Positions 9,060 to 17,821 of a DNA stretch of 64,000 bases are shown here, piece after piece. The notes below the pieces were generated by a model. That model saw nothing but the letters and a program-made list of their open reading frames with translations. It did no database searches and was not told the DNA's origin. The stretch spans positions 1 to 64,000 of the forward strand of contig NZ_BMGT01000001.1 in assembly GCF_014640335.1 (NCBI RefSeq), written 5' to 3'. Position 1 is the first letter of the stretch, and every line of letters begins with the position of its first letter. Source of the DNA: Edaphobacter dinghuensis. GTDB lineage: Bacteria > Acidobacteriota > Terriglobia > Terriglobales > Acidobacteriaceae. The position numbers and the translations under genes are program-made.

Positions 9060-10232
9060 TCAGGCGTCGAGCTTCGCCAGAGCAGCGCGCATCTCTCCCG
9101 CATCGTTCCAGGCGATTCGCAGGCCGCCGGAGAGCGGAGCCTGTCCCATGAGCCGCACCGCACTCAGCACGCTGCGGAGATACAGAGGAGCGTGTCCCGT
9201 CGTCCACAGCTCGGAGAGCGGCCGCATGACGCCCCGGCTGTCGGGGTGATACACGCGCTGGTCCCAGCGGCGAGAGCCTTCGGGAAAGTGCGGGTAGTCG
9301 CGAATGGCATCGAGCGTCGATTGCAGGATTCTGTGCTTCCATGGCTCCGCATACTGCGGCATGAAGAGCACATGGCTCTGCCGCTCGCGCCGCACCTCAT
9401 GAACAAACTCGGTAAAGCTGCCAGCACGGGTCAGGTTGATGTTGGCGTTGGGCTCGATACCGTGCCGGTCGCCGCCGCTGATGACGAGTTGGTTCCACTT
9501 TCTGGCCAGATCCGATACCTGCCGGTTCTCCTTCCAGTCGCGAAGGCCGTTTAGCTCGAGTGCATGAACATACTGCCCATTGACGGCGAGAAACTCGTTG
9601 ACCAGAACGTTATGCCGCTCGTTACCGATGCGATAGAGGTCCCAGATGGGATGGTTGAAGACGATCAGCACGCCCGGAAGCTCGTCGAGCTCGGCCAGGG
9701 TCTCTTTCAACAGATTGGGCTGGCGCGTCTCGACGGGAATGGCGGTAAATGCCTTTAATCGCTCCATCCACTTCGCTGCCGTGGCGCTGGGCAGGTTATG
9801 GATGCCAAGATGAAACGCCGTCTGGCCAAAGGGCACCGTCCATTCCACAGAGACGGGGATGTGACGCGATGAGGGCACAGACCTTAGCAGCATGGGCGCC
9901 TGAATGTCGTCGTGGTCGGTGAGCGAGACCAGCCCCGGCATCTGCAGGCGGTCTTCGATCTGGCTGCGCTCGAGGTCAAAGGCAAGGCTGGGCGTCAGCG
10001 GCGGCGTCCAATAGCTGTGGGCGTAGTCAGGCCGGATCCCTGCAAGGCGCTGGCAGCGGTCTTCGCACCAGCGCATCAGCGGTTGAAGGATGCCCCAGTT
10101 CTTCGAGAGCTCGGCGATGAAGTCCAGCGTCTCCTGCGACTGATTGGTGTGGCTGTGCAGAGACACGCCTGTCGTGAAACTTTTTGCCGCTTCCGGTTCC
10201 CGCCAAAGGTACGAGATACTCGACTGGCTCAT
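9060..10232 (-). CDS. PHP-domain-like metal-dependent hydrolase
   Basis: The 390-residue protein has the metal-ligand pattern of the polymerase-and-histidinol-phosphatase fold: HSHTNQS near residue 26, SLTDHDDI near 105, FNHPIW near 190 and GGDRHG near 250. PHP proteins hydrolyse phosphoesters with two or three bound metals. The start is secure: GGAGGGG lies 4 nt before the ATG. It is the first gene of a pair with the GT4 glycosyltransferase, so removal of a phosphate in envelope-glycolipid synthesis is a reasonable guess; the substrate is unknown. Confidence 0.7.
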   Translation of the reverse strand: MSQSSISYLWREPEAAKSFTTGVSLHSHTNQSQETLDFIAELSKNWGILQPLMRWCEDRCQRLAGIRPDYAHSYWTPPLTPSLAFDLERSQIEDRLQMPGLVSLTDHDDIQAPMLLRSVPSSRHIPVSVEWTVPFGQTAFHLGIHNLPSATAAKWMERLKAFTAIPVETRQPNLLKETLAELDELPGVLIVFNHPIWDLYRIGNERHNVLVNEFLAVNGQYVHALELNGLRDWKENRQVSDLARKWNQLVISGGDRHGIEPNANINLTRAGSFTEFVHEVRRERQSHVLFMPQYAEPWKHRILQSTLDAIRDYPHFPEGSRRWDQRVYHPDSRGVMRPLSELWTTGHAPLYLRSVLSAVRLMGQAPLSGGLRIAWNDAGEMRAALAKLDA

Positions 10233-10354
10233 GGCTCCCCTCCTGTTTCAGCTTCTTGCCAGCAAGGATAGGGATGCTGTGTGACGCAGCCATGACTGCA
10301 CCGAGAATGGAGCTTCAATTTTTGTAAATTCAGTAACTAGAGAGGTTACCGACT

Positions 10355-11335
10355 TTACCTTGTCTTGGTAATGTCAGGGCCGAGCATCTCCTGCGCGTTC
10401 GGCGCGGGTTCGCTGGGGACGCGCTCATGTTCGCGCAGCCTCTGTTCCCGCTCGTAAGCCGATTCAAGGTGATTTTCCGTCAGGCCTTGCTTGAGGATAG
10501 CAAAGGCCTCCTCCGGCGTGTCCGCAAACTGAAACAGGTCGAGATCAGAGACTGCGATGGCTCCCTTTTCGGCAAGCGTCTCGAGGCTGATAACACTCTT
10601 CCAGTACTTTGAGCCGTAGACGACGACGGTGATCTTTTTGGCCAGCTTTTTGGTCTGCGCCAGCGTCAGCAGCTCGAACATCTCGTCGAGGGTGCCGAAG
10701 CCGCCGGGGAAGACCACCAGGGCCTTGGCCAAGTAGGCAAACCAGTACTTGCGCATGAAGAAGTAGTGGAAGTCGAAGTTGAGCGCCGGGGTAATGTAGG
10801 GGTTTGGATGCTGCTCGAAGGGAAGCTTGATGTTCAGTCCGATGGTCTTGCAGCCGGCCTCGTAGGCTCCACGGTTAGCTGCTTCCATAATTCCGGGGCC
10901 TCCGCCTGAGGTCACGACAAAGCGGTGGCGGGGGCCGGGCAGAGTCTGCGCCCAGCTTGCAACCAGGTTTGCCAGCTTGCGGGCATCTTCGTAGTAGGCG
11001 GCCATCTCCACGGCTGCTTCGGCGAGACGAAGCTTCAGAGCGCTGGCCTCTCCGCTTTCGATCTCCTCGGGGCTGGCAGGCTGTTCATGTTCTGGTGCGG
11101 GCTGGGCGGAGCCGGTGTTCTCGAGCAGCTCCAATGCGGAGCTGGCAACATCGAGGGCACGGAAGCGGGCAGAGCCGAAGAAGACGACGGTGTCCTGGAT
11201 GCGCTCGCGGCGGAAGCGGGCCATGGGTTCCTGGTATTCGGCGATGATACGCAGCATGCGGCCGTCGGGCGAGTTCAGAAAGTCGCTGTTTTCGTAGGCG
11301 AGCGGGGCTTGTTCCAGTTCTTTCGGAGTTTCCAT
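10355..11335 (-). CDS. LOG-family Rossmann-fold protein (TIGR00730-like)
   Basis: The 326-residue protein carries both signature motifs of the LOG family: GGGPGIMEAANRGA and PGGFGTLDE. Members of this family cleave cytokinin-type or AMP-type nucleoside 5'-monophosphates, releasing the base, although many were named lysine decarboxylases. The central domain (about residues 125-285) is canonical. The N-terminal 120 residues contain an insert rich in Glu and Ala (AQPAPEHEQPASPEEIESGE) that is longer than in small LOG proteins. It is 33 bp downstream of the small membrane-protein gene on the same strand. The role in this organism is not known. Confidence 0.85.
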   Translation of the reverse strand: METPKELEQAPLAYENSDFLNSPDGRMLRIIAEYQEPMARFRRERIQDTVVFFGSARFRALDVASSALELLENTGSAQPAPEHEQPASPEEIESGEASALKLRLAEAAVEMAAYYEDARKLANLVASWAQTLPGPRHRFVVTSGGGPGIMEAANRGAYEAGCKTIGLNIKLPFEQHPNPYITPALNFDFHYFFMRKYWFAYLAKALVVFPGGFGTLDEMFELLTLAQTKKLAKKITVVVYGSKYWKSVISLETLAEKGAIAVSDLDLFQFADTPEEAFAILKQGLTENHLESAYEREQRLREHERVPSEPAPNAQEMLGPDITKTR

Positions 11336-11368
11336 GGGTTTATTTTGCCAGGCCTTTGCTATTTTCCT

Positions 11369-11704
11369 TTATCCGCGATAGTCGCGGTAGTGAACTGCCT
11401 CGGAGATGCCGATCCAGATATCGAGCAGGCCAATGCCGGAGATGACGCCACGAACAGCTCCGTTGTGCAGGATGGCGGAAAGTGGAGGATGAGCCTGAAT
11501 GAACAGGTTATGGTCCCAGATCCGTGTCCACCACGGCAGCAGCATGACGAGCACACCGAGGTATACGCAGAACAGCACCAGCACAAAGAGCGATAAACGC
11601 TGCAGCCAGATCGGCGCAGATCTTCTGCCTGCCTGCCCGCTGGTCTCTACCGTGGAATTTACTGGCGGTTCAGAACTCGGAAAAAGTTGTTGTTCTCCAG
11701 ACAT
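11369..11704 (-). CDS. Small membrane protein of unknown function
   Basis: The 111-residue protein has a polar N-terminus of about 33 residues, one strong hydrophobic segment (LSLFVLVLFCVYLGVLVMLL) and a second weaker one near VISGIGLLDIWIGI. The motif HNGAVRGVISGIGLLDIW looks conserved rather than random. I do not recognise the family. It lies directly upstream of the LOG-family gene with 33 bp between, so they are probably cotranscribed. Membrane topology with the N-terminus in the cytoplasm is an inference from the Arg residues before the first segment. Confidence 0.6.
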   Translation of the reverse strand: MSGEQQLFPSSEPPVNSTVETSGQAGRRSAPIWLQRLSLFVLVLFCVYLGVLVMLLPWWTRIWDHNLFIQAHPPLSAILHNGAVRGVISGIGLLDIWIGISEAVHYRDYRG

Positions 11705-11802
11705 CTAACTCCCAGAATTGACAGTAGCAGAGCGCTCCCCGGTTGTCTCTTTTGAGTGGCGGGAGCGGTAGCCTTAAGGGTACCCCTTTTAAAGCGACAC
11801 CA

Positions 11803-13062
11803 TTAATAACGAAGCTGCCCGATATAGACGGTGTAGGGCGGAATCGTCATCGAATCCAGACTCATAGGGCCCATACCGTTGTCGGAACGAAGCAGGGTGC
11901 GCAGGAAGTTGCCCTTGAGGTGGAGCTTCTGCATATCGTCTTTAAGAGAGACATGTGCCGGTTGCGCTGAGAGATTGCAGACCACAACGACCGCCGGATT
12001 CTTGAGCGACGCATCGGACGGCTTGTGCACCCAGGCGAGAACGTTTTGGGCATCGTGGTCGAAGATGATGGCAGGCGCGGAGTTAAGCGTCTGGTTGCTG
12101 TGGTGAAGAGCGGCGAGCTGGCGGTACCAGCTCAGGAGCGACGCCGGGTTGGAATCCTGCGCTGCCACGCTGACTGGATCGTTGACCACGGCAGGATGGA
12201 CGGGTCGCCGGGTACGATCGGAGGCTGGCGGGATAGGAGTTCCCCACTGCATGGTGGGTCCGGCGAGACCGATCTCCTGGCCGAAGTAGATCAGGGAAGA
12301 GGCGCGGTTGGCGAGCAGAAGAGCGGCGAGGACCTTACCTTGATCGAGAGCGTGCTGGGGATCGCCGAAGCGGGTCGCGCTGCGAGTGATCTCGGGGCCA
12401 TCGGTGGCGAGCAAAAGAGCATTGGAGTTGGACAGAAAGGCTTCGACCGCAGGGCGGAGGGTCGCGGCGTTGAACTGAGTGAGCTTGGTAAGGCTGGGGT
12501 TGAGCAGGAGCTGCGGCTGCTGGTGGCTATTGGAGGGATAGAGGTCGCCGATGACGATGCGCTCGCCGATGTAGGAGCCGGTGATCTTGCGGAGCTGGTC
12601 TGCCTGTTGCGGGTCAGCAATGCGGAAGCCGGCAAGCCCGCGGTTGAGCCAAAGCCGTGCGAGGCTGTTGAGATCCGTACCTGCAGGTGGCGTACCTAAG
12701 TCGAGCAGGATGCGCATGTTGCGGCTGCTTGCCTCACGGCTGAGATCGTCAAGGTCGTCGAGCGTGCCGAGTGCCGGATCGAGCGATTGGGGGTGGGTGG
12801 CGTCGGGTGCAATGTGAGTGAGCAGGATGGCATCGGCGCCGAGGGAGCGAATGTAGTCGAGACGCTGGGCGACGCCGTGAAGCCCGGTCGAGGAGAAGCT
12901 GTGGGGGTCGATCTCGTAGATGATCGAATGTTTCCACCATGCCTCGGATTTTTCACCAAAACCAGCCCAGCCGGGGCGGGCGAGCATCTGTGCTGAAGCG
13001 GAGAGAGTGACGATGCAGGCAAGCGAGAGGGCCAGGAGAGCTTTGGTTCGGTTAGTCGGCAT
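11803..13062 (-). CDS. Secreted GH13 alpha-amylase-like protein with eroded catalytic motifs
   Basis: The 419-residue protein has a signal peptide (LLALSLACIVTLSASAQ) and a recognisable alpha-amylase-type barrel: WWKHSIIYEIDPHSFS, a GLHGVAQRLDYIRSLGADAI strand-helix unit, GQEIGLAG and a C-terminal beta domain. Catalytic motifs are abnormal. Region I reads LLDLGTPPAG with no NH pair (about residue 119). The usual B domain is essentially missing. Region II is GFRIAD (145-150), with Ala where the nucleophile Asp is expected. The acid/base region is VIGDLYP with Asp for Glu (173). The third Asp may survive in ATDGPE (221). It may be a non-catalytic sugar-binding or scaffold protein in the periplasm. 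Confidence 0.75.
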   Translation of the reverse strand: MPTNRTKALLALSLACIVTLSASAQMLARPGWAGFGEKSEAWWKHSIIYEIDPHSFSSTGLHGVAQRLDYIRSLGADAILLTHIAPDATHPQSLDPALGTLDDLDDLSREASSRNMRILLDLGTPPAGTDLNSLARLWLNRGLAGFRIADPQQADQLRKITGSYIGERIVIGDLYPSNSHQQPQLLLNPSLTKLTQFNAATLRPAVEAFLSNSNALLLATDGPEITRSATRFGDPQHALDQGKVLAALLLANRASSLIYFGQEIGLAGPTMQWGTPIPPASDRTRRPVHPAVVNDPVSVAAQDSNPASLLSWYRQLAALHHSNQTLNSAPAIIFDHDAQNVLAWVHKPSDASLKNPAVVVVCNLSAQPAHVSLKDDMQKLHLKGNFLRTLLRSDNGMGPMSLDSMTIPPYTVYIGQLRY

Positions 13063-13144
13063 GTTAATGAGATGCTACCGCGAGTGATTCCCCGGTTCCA
13101 AGGGATGCGGTGAATGCTGGAGGTGGCCTCATTGGAAAATAAGA

Positions 13145-13206
13145 GCAAGATGCAGGGTTCTCTCTACTGCGCTTGCACACCACTTTCGCTTTGGTCGAGA
13201 TGGCAG
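13145..13206 (+). repeat. Dispersed intergenic repeat, copy C (diverged)
   Basis: The copy reads gcaagatgcagggttctctc, a longer GC-rich middle, then ttggtcgagatggcag. It keeps the two outer blocks of copies A and B but is more diverged. It lies in the intergenic region between the divergent GH13-like and DUF5995-like genes. Confidence 0.45.
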
Positions 13207-13287
13207 GTGGTTTAGGTGGAATGTTTCCGGGACAAGCCTTTGCGTTGTTGCGATGGCTATACTTCTGGCGTGAATCAGGAGGGGTGT

Positions 13288-14013
13288 GTGAGTGTTGCCG
13301 CTGCCGACCAGAGTTTATATGCGATTGTGAACGGAGTCTCGCCGCAGACTGTCGGCGACGTGTTGCACGTGATGCAGCAGATAGACGATCTGCTGACCGA
13401 TGGAGACGGCCTGAAGTGGTTCAACCGGCTTTACATGATGGTGACAAAGGAGGTGGACTTCAGTCCTCCGCCCGAAGGATGGGAGGACGCCGACTGGCTG
13501 TTGCGGCTGGACGTGGTCTTTGCGGGGTTTTACTTCAGGGCAATGGCCGGGTTTCTTGATGGATCGGGCGATACGCCCAACTCGTGGTGCGCGCTGATGG
13601 AGGCACGGTACGAGACAGGGATCGACCGCATCCTGTTTGCATTGGCGGGGATGAATGCACATATCAACCATGACCTTGCGCTGGCTTTGCTCGAGACTAA
13701 CCACGAGATGAATCTGGTACCAGATGAGGACAGTCCGCAGCATATGGACTATGAGGCGGTGAATCGGTTGCTGAACGATGTGACGCCTGCCGCGTTGCAG
13801 ATGCTGGCGGTGGGGATTCTGGGTCTGGCAGCTGAAGACACAGGAAAGATCGGGAGGGTGCTGGCCTTTTGGAATATCTGCAAGGCTCGGGATCTGGCCT
13901 GGGATTTTGGAGATTCTCTAAGAGCGCTGAGTGGATCTGCTCTGACGGCCACACTGGCGGTACAGGATCAGATGACCGGAGTGGTAGGACAGGCGATTTT
14001 GCGTTGTGTCTGA
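13288..14013 (+). CDS. DUF5995-like protein
   Basis: The 241-residue product contains MNAHINHDLALAL, the hallmark of the DUF5995 family, whose biochemical function is unknown. There is no signal peptide or membrane segment. The start is placed at GTG 13288 because AGGAGG at 13277-13282 is 5 nt upstream; the frame extends further to an ATG at 13216 but would then run over this ribosome binding site and add a Cys-rich stretch. The gene converges on lepB with only 3 bp between the stops. Confidence 0.65.
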   Translation: MSVAAADQSLYAIVNGVSPQTVGDVLHVMQQIDDLLTDGDGLKWFNRLYMMVTKEVDFSPPPEGWEDADWLLRLDVVFAGFYFRAMAGFLDGSGDTPNSWCALMEARYETGIDRILFALAGMNAHINHDLALALLETNHEMNLVPDEDSPQHMDYEAVNRLLNDVTPAALQMLAVGILGLAAEDTGKIGRVLAFWNICKARDLAWDFGDSLRALSGSALTATLAVQDQMTGVVGQAILRCV

Positions 14014-14016
14014 GGC

Positions 14017-14844
14017 TTACTTAACGACCTGAAGCGTTCGGTCCCATCGGGCGAAGTCGGCCAGGGCGTCTACAGCGCCGGTGTGATGGCGATGCAATAC
14101 CAGAGCATTTGAGGAACGGGCCATCGCGACCTCACTGGCCGAAGGCTGCTGCAGCGAAAAGTAGATGAGCAAGGGCTCGCCGACGATGGCGTTGCGGGGG
14201 ACGAGGCCCCAGTAACGACTGTCCTCGCTGTCGTTGCGATTGTCGCCAAGGACGAAATAATTATCCGGAGGGATGGTGAGCTCGCCGTCATGGATCAGGG
14301 AGCGCATCCTGATCCACCAGCGGGAGTCGACGTCAGGGTCGGTGCTTTGCAGGCGGGGGAAGTTGTCGCGATAGACGTCGGGGGCGCTGGGCCGATAGAC
14401 CGCGTAGGGCTCGGAGAGAAGAACGTCGTCGACGTAGACGTGGCCGTCGCGCAGCTTGATGCGGTCGCCGGGGAGGCCGATGACGCGCTTGACCAAGTGC
14501 ATGGTGGGGTTCACGGGATAGTGGAAGACGACGACCTCTCCACGGTGGATGCGCGGTGTGGGGAAGATCCAGCCGGAGCTTCCGGGCGTGGTGATCTGCT
14601 TGTCAACCAGGAGGAAGTCTCCGACGAGCAGTGTCGGCTCCATGGAGCCGGAGGGGATGCGGAAGGGCTGGATGACGAAGGTGATGATGAAGATCGCCGT
14701 CACCATGATGACAAGCAGCGATTGGATGGCAAGCAGGATGCCCTCTTTACTGTGATGGGCGTGATGCGGAACCAGCGTGGAGGCCCCGGGAATGGAAGTG
14801 CCGGAAGGGGATGGCGGGTTGGAGTCGATGGCGGGCTGAGTCAC
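14017..14844 (-). CDS. lepB: Signal peptidase I
   Basis: The 275-residue protein has a hydrophobic segment near residues 35-60 that anchors it in the inner membrane. The catalytic Ser lies in SGSMEPTLLVGDFLLVDK and the general-base Lys in LVKRVIGLPGD. The GDNRNDSEDSRYWG box is characteristic of the family. It removes signal peptides from exported proteins, which are numerous in this window. It starts with GTG at 14844, 2 nt after the stop of rnc, with GAGG inside the end of rnc, so translation is probably coupled to rnc. The rnc-lepB pairing is known from other bacteria in the reverse order. Confidence 0.93.
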   Translation of the reverse strand: MTQPAIDSNPPSPSGTSIPGASTLVPHHAHHSKEGILLAIQSLLVIMVTAIFIITFVIQPFRIPSGSMEPTLLVGDFLLVDKQITTPGSSGWIFPTPRIHRGEVVVFHYPVNPTMHLVKRVIGLPGDRIKLRDGHVYVDDVLLSEPYAVYRPSAPDVYRDNFPRLQSTDPDVDSRWWIRMRSLIHDGELTIPPDNYFVLGDNRNDSEDSRYWGLVPRNAIVGEPLLIYFSLQQPSASEVAMARSSNALVLHRHHTGAVDALADFARWDRTLQVVK

Positions 14845-14846
14845 TT

Positions 14847-15680
14847 CTATACCTCGAAGCCATCCTTGCGGGAACCCCTCACGATATCGTCCTTGATGGA
14901 GCGCTTTTCCGAGAGGAGGCGTTCAATGGCGATGCGGGCGGCCTCTTGCTGGGCCTGTTTTTTCGTGGAACCCTCTGATTCGGCGAGGGCGATGGAGGCG
15001 CCCTCACCATCTTCGATGCGAACTTCGACACGGAAGCGTTTCTGGTGGTCGGGGCCGCTTTGGGCTGTGAGGACGTACTGGGGCTGGCCGGCTCCGCTGG
15101 CTTGCAGGTACTCCTGCAACGCGGATTTATGGTCGCCGATGGCTCCGCTGAAGGTGTCGCCGGCCTTGAGCGCGAGATTGAGCTCGGGGAGAGCGGGTTC
15201 GATGATGTGCTTTTCGATAAAGGTGCGCGCAGCATCGAGGCCACCGTCGAGATAAAGCGCGGCGATGACGGCTTCGATGGCATTGGCCAGGAGGGCGGGC
15301 TTCTGACGGCCACCGCTCTGCTCTTCGCCCCGGCCGAGGCGGAGGAGATCGCCGAGGGCGATGCGGGTAGCCACCTCGCCAAGATGGCGGCGGCTGACGA
15401 GCGAGGCACGGAGACGGGTGAGTTCTCCTTCACGGGAGCCGGGAAAACGGCGGAAGAGAGATTCGGCCACGGCAAGACCGAGAACGGCATCGCCCAAGAA
15501 CTCGAGCTGCTCGTTGTCGGAGCGGGGATCGGGCGAAGTCTCAGGATTGGTCTCGTATGCGAGCGAACGATGGGTAAGCGCCCAGGTCAACAGATCGGGC
15601 TGCTGGAAGCGGTGGTCGAACAGGGTCGATACCACCTGACTTGAGAGTGGCCGACCGGTCTTTTTGCGGCGCGTCGTCAT
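14847..15680 (-). CDS. rnc: Ribonuclease III
   Basis: The 277-residue enzyme cleaves double-stranded RNA in rRNA processing and mRNA turnover. The RNase III signature is NEQLEFLGDAVLGLAVAE, with catalytic Glu and Asp. A second acidic cluster lies at NAIEAVIAALYLDGG, and the C-terminal double-stranded-RNA-binding domain spans about residues 180-265 (DHKSALQEYLQ to KKQAQQEAARIAIERLL). It is longer than the E. coli enzyme (226 aa) because of N- and C-terminal extensions. It is directly upstream of lepB. The leader before the ATG can form two mutually exclusive hairpins (15693-15734). Confidence 0.93.
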   Translation of the reverse strand: MTTRRKKTGRPLSSQVVSTLFDHRFQQPDLLTWALTHRSLAYETNPETSPDPRSDNEQLEFLGDAVLGLAVAESLFRRFPGSREGELTRLRASLVSRRHLGEVATRIALGDLLRLGRGEEQSGGRQKPALLANAIEAVIAALYLDGGLDAARTFIEKHIIEPALPELNLALKAGDTFSGAIGDHKSALQEYLQASGAGQPQYVLTAQSGPDHQKRFRVEVRIEDGEGASIALAESEGSTKKQAQQEAARIAIERLLSEKRSIKDDIVRGSRKDGFEV

Positions 15681-15692
15681 GTCGTCCGTGCA

Positions 15693-15734
15693 AACCCCTG
15701 ACTCTACTGTATCCCAGGGGTTGAAGCCCCTTTT
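15693..15734. promoter_or_regulatory. Two overlapping hairpins in the rnc leader
   Basis: On the + strand AACCCCTG (15693-15700) pairs with CAGGGGTT (15715-15722), and AGGGG (15716-15720) pairs with CCCCT (15727-15731), which is followed by TTT. The arms share AGGGG, so only one hairpin can form at a time. On the + strand the second looks like a short intrinsic terminator; on the minus strand it lies in the 5' leader of rnc. Confidence 0.45.
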
Positions 15735-15897
15735 CCCGGAGCTTTTAGATAGACGGCCAAGGTCGCAGCTTTGGCTCTCACTTCGAGAGATTTTGAGAAA
15801 AAGAAAGGAAAAGACCGGACTCCATGGGTTTCCCCGCTACGGGGCGAAAGCGGCGCCTTTTGTCGAAAATGACGTTTTACCTTCCTGGCGGTTGTTG

Positions 15898-17724
15898 CTA
15901 TTTCGATGGCGGAGGTGGTCGGTATGCGTCCTTTTCGGCCTTTCCGCTGGGGTCGATGGGAGCATCTTCGTCGGAGTCGGCCTGATGTTGCTGGCCTGGA
16001 GCGGCAAATGGCTGCTTGAGACCACTTTCGGCGGCAGCCTTGGTATCGGGCTGGCTGTCGCGTACGGCGAGGGCGGCCTGATACTCTGCCAACGCCTTGT
16101 CACGGTCGGGCATTACATCGTAGAGACGCCCGAGATAGATGTGAGACCAGGCCAAGGTACGAGGATCCTTCGACGACTTCAGGGTCTCCTGAAAGTCGGT
16201 GATGGCCGCTCCGGGCTGACGCTGCATCAGATCGACGCGGGCGAGGATATAGTGCGCCTGAGCGTGATCACGCTGCGGGTCGGCGAGGACAGATTTTGCA
16301 ATGGCAGAGGCACCGTCAACGTCGCCCTTGAGGAGCTTCATCTCGGCCAGCTCCAACCCTGAGAGCTGGCGGGGCACGCGGGTGACGACCTCGCTTGTTC
16401 CCTGAGCCAGAAACTCGATCTGCTTGTCGCGATGGGCCTCACGGTCGACATCCATGCCGTAGACCATCTCGCCGATATCGTCCTTCAAGCCGACGCCATC
16501 TCGTTCCATCTGGCCGAGTTTCTCGTAGAAATAAGCGGTCAGGACCCATCCCTGACGCATGGTGAGATCGACGTGCTGCTGGCGAACGGTCTCGGCGTGA
16601 CGCTCGTAAGCTCCCATGGCGTCGCTGTACTTTCCGAAGGCGGCGCGGCTGGCGTTCGCCTCCGGCTTTTGAGGCTTTGGGATACCGACGTCCATGGTGT
16701 GAATCTCGACCGCTTTGATGAGGCACTCGGTCAACAGAGCAGAGATGTCTGATTTATAGGCGAAGTCGAGGGGAGCGTCCTGCACGGATTTAAGCAGAGG
16801 CACCAGCCGCTTGATAGCGGTTCCGCGGGAGTAGACCAGAGGCTCGATCTCGTAGTGGAGATAGGTGTGGCGAATCTCGTCCATATGGACGGCACCGAGC
16901 GGATCACCCGCCGGGGAAGCAACGACGATATAGTCGCTGCCGTAGACGCGTGCGTTAGTCGCTGAGGGAGCGAGCATCGGCTCCAGGAGCACGAGGAAGC
17001 GGCGGCCGTCGTAGCTGCTGACGGGGACGTGAAGGTAGATATCGGTATTAAGCACCATGCGCGTGAGCGGATCGTGAACGATCCTGAGGAGCGCTTCGTA
17101 CTGGGGCCGGTGCTCGATCCAGATGGTGTGGAGATTGATATCGGTAGCGAACTTGCGCAGAAGAGGAAGGATGTTGACGACCTGGGTGGAGTCGGGAGGG
17201 AGCTGGGTCTCGTCGACGGTCGGCGAGAGCTCGGGCGGCTGAGAGAGGTAGAGCGCGAGCGAGATGTACTGGGCAAGGTTGAGACGGCTGTCGGCGAGGG
17301 TATGGCTGCGAACGTAGGCGCAGAGAGCATCGCGGCTGTTGCGAGCATCAGCTGAGGTGGTGAGAACGGAGTTGATCTCATTGCGGATCGCCAGTCGAAC
17401 CGGACTCGATCCGGCGAGATCGGCGTCGTAGCCGCAGACGTTGAGACCGACAGCGATGTCGAAGAGCGGTTCGCTGGTCTCGAGCGTGACGGAAGCTCCG
17501 GCGGCTTCGGGCTGGGCGATGCGCGGGGGAGCGCTGGTCGATTCCTGTGCGGGATTGCTGCTACTGCTCGAAGAAGAGGAGGAAGAGGACTGCGCCGGTG
17601 CTGTAGCAACTAGGACAATGCCCATGCTGAGAATGGCAGCGGCTCGGAGCAGCTTCGGCCACGCGGTGAACGGCTGATGGCAGGACGACGATGGGGTAAA
17701 AGACAGTGTGATTAAAGATGACAC
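15898..17724 (-). CDS. Secreted TPR-containing protein with a poly-serine N-terminus
   Basis: The protein has about 608 residues from a GTG at 17724. The frame is open up to 17883, but that would overlap the end of the anti-sigma gene, so the later start is preferred; the true start is uncertain. A hydrophobic segment (LLRAAAILSMGIVLVATAPA) acts as signal peptide and is followed by a run of 11 serines. The middle part has no family I recognise. The C-terminal third (ELAEMKLLKGDVDGASAIAK onward) is built of tetratricopeptide repeats that mediate protein contacts, and the tail is acidic then proline-rich (PPPPSK). Likely periplasmic. It is 97 bp downstream of the anti-sigma gene on the same strand. 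Confidence 0.65.
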   Translation of the reverse strand: MSSLITLSFTPSSSCHQPFTAWPKLLRAAAILSMGIVLVATAPAQSSSSSSSSSSSNPAQESTSAPPRIAQPEAAGASVTLETSEPLFDIAVGLNVCGYDADLAGSSPVRLAIRNEINSVLTTSADARNSRDALCAYVRSHTLADSRLNLAQYISLALYLSQPPELSPTVDETQLPPDSTQVVNILPLLRKFATDINLHTIWIEHRPQYEALLRIVHDPLTRMVLNTDIYLHVPVSSYDGRRFLVLLEPMLAPSATNARVYGSDYIVVASPAGDPLGAVHMDEIRHTYLHYEIEPLVYSRGTAIKRLVPLLKSVQDAPLDFAYKSDISALLTECLIKAVEIHTMDVGIPKPQKPEANASRAAFGKYSDAMGAYERHAETVRQQHVDLTMRQGWVLTAYFYEKLGQMERDGVGLKDDIGEMVYGMDVDREAHRDKQIEFLAQGTSEVVTRVPRQLSGLELAEMKLLKGDVDGASAIAKSVLADPQRDHAQAHYILARVDLMQRQPGAAITDFQETLKSSKDPRTLAWSHIYLGRLYDVMPDRDKALAEYQAALAVRDSQPDTKAAAESGLKQPFAAPGQQHQADSDEDAPIDPSGKAEKDAYRPPPPSK

Positions 17725-17821
17725 GATAGATTCGACGCTCCCATGGAGTTTAGGGGAGCCAACATACAGGTTGCAACCTTCGCACCGGGCTGTGGGCTTG
17801 ATTGTGAGGCTGAAGCTGGAC

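Noticed and set aside
8188-9249. Long plus-strand frame (353 codons) opposite the GT4 and PHP-like genes
   Set aside because: It is antisense to two well-supported genes and spans their junction, with no family resemblance.
11705-11802. Possible terminator at AAGGGTACCCCTTTT between the small membrane protein and the GH13-like gene
   Set aside because: The arms touch without a loop, so a stable RNA hairpin is unlikely; not listed.
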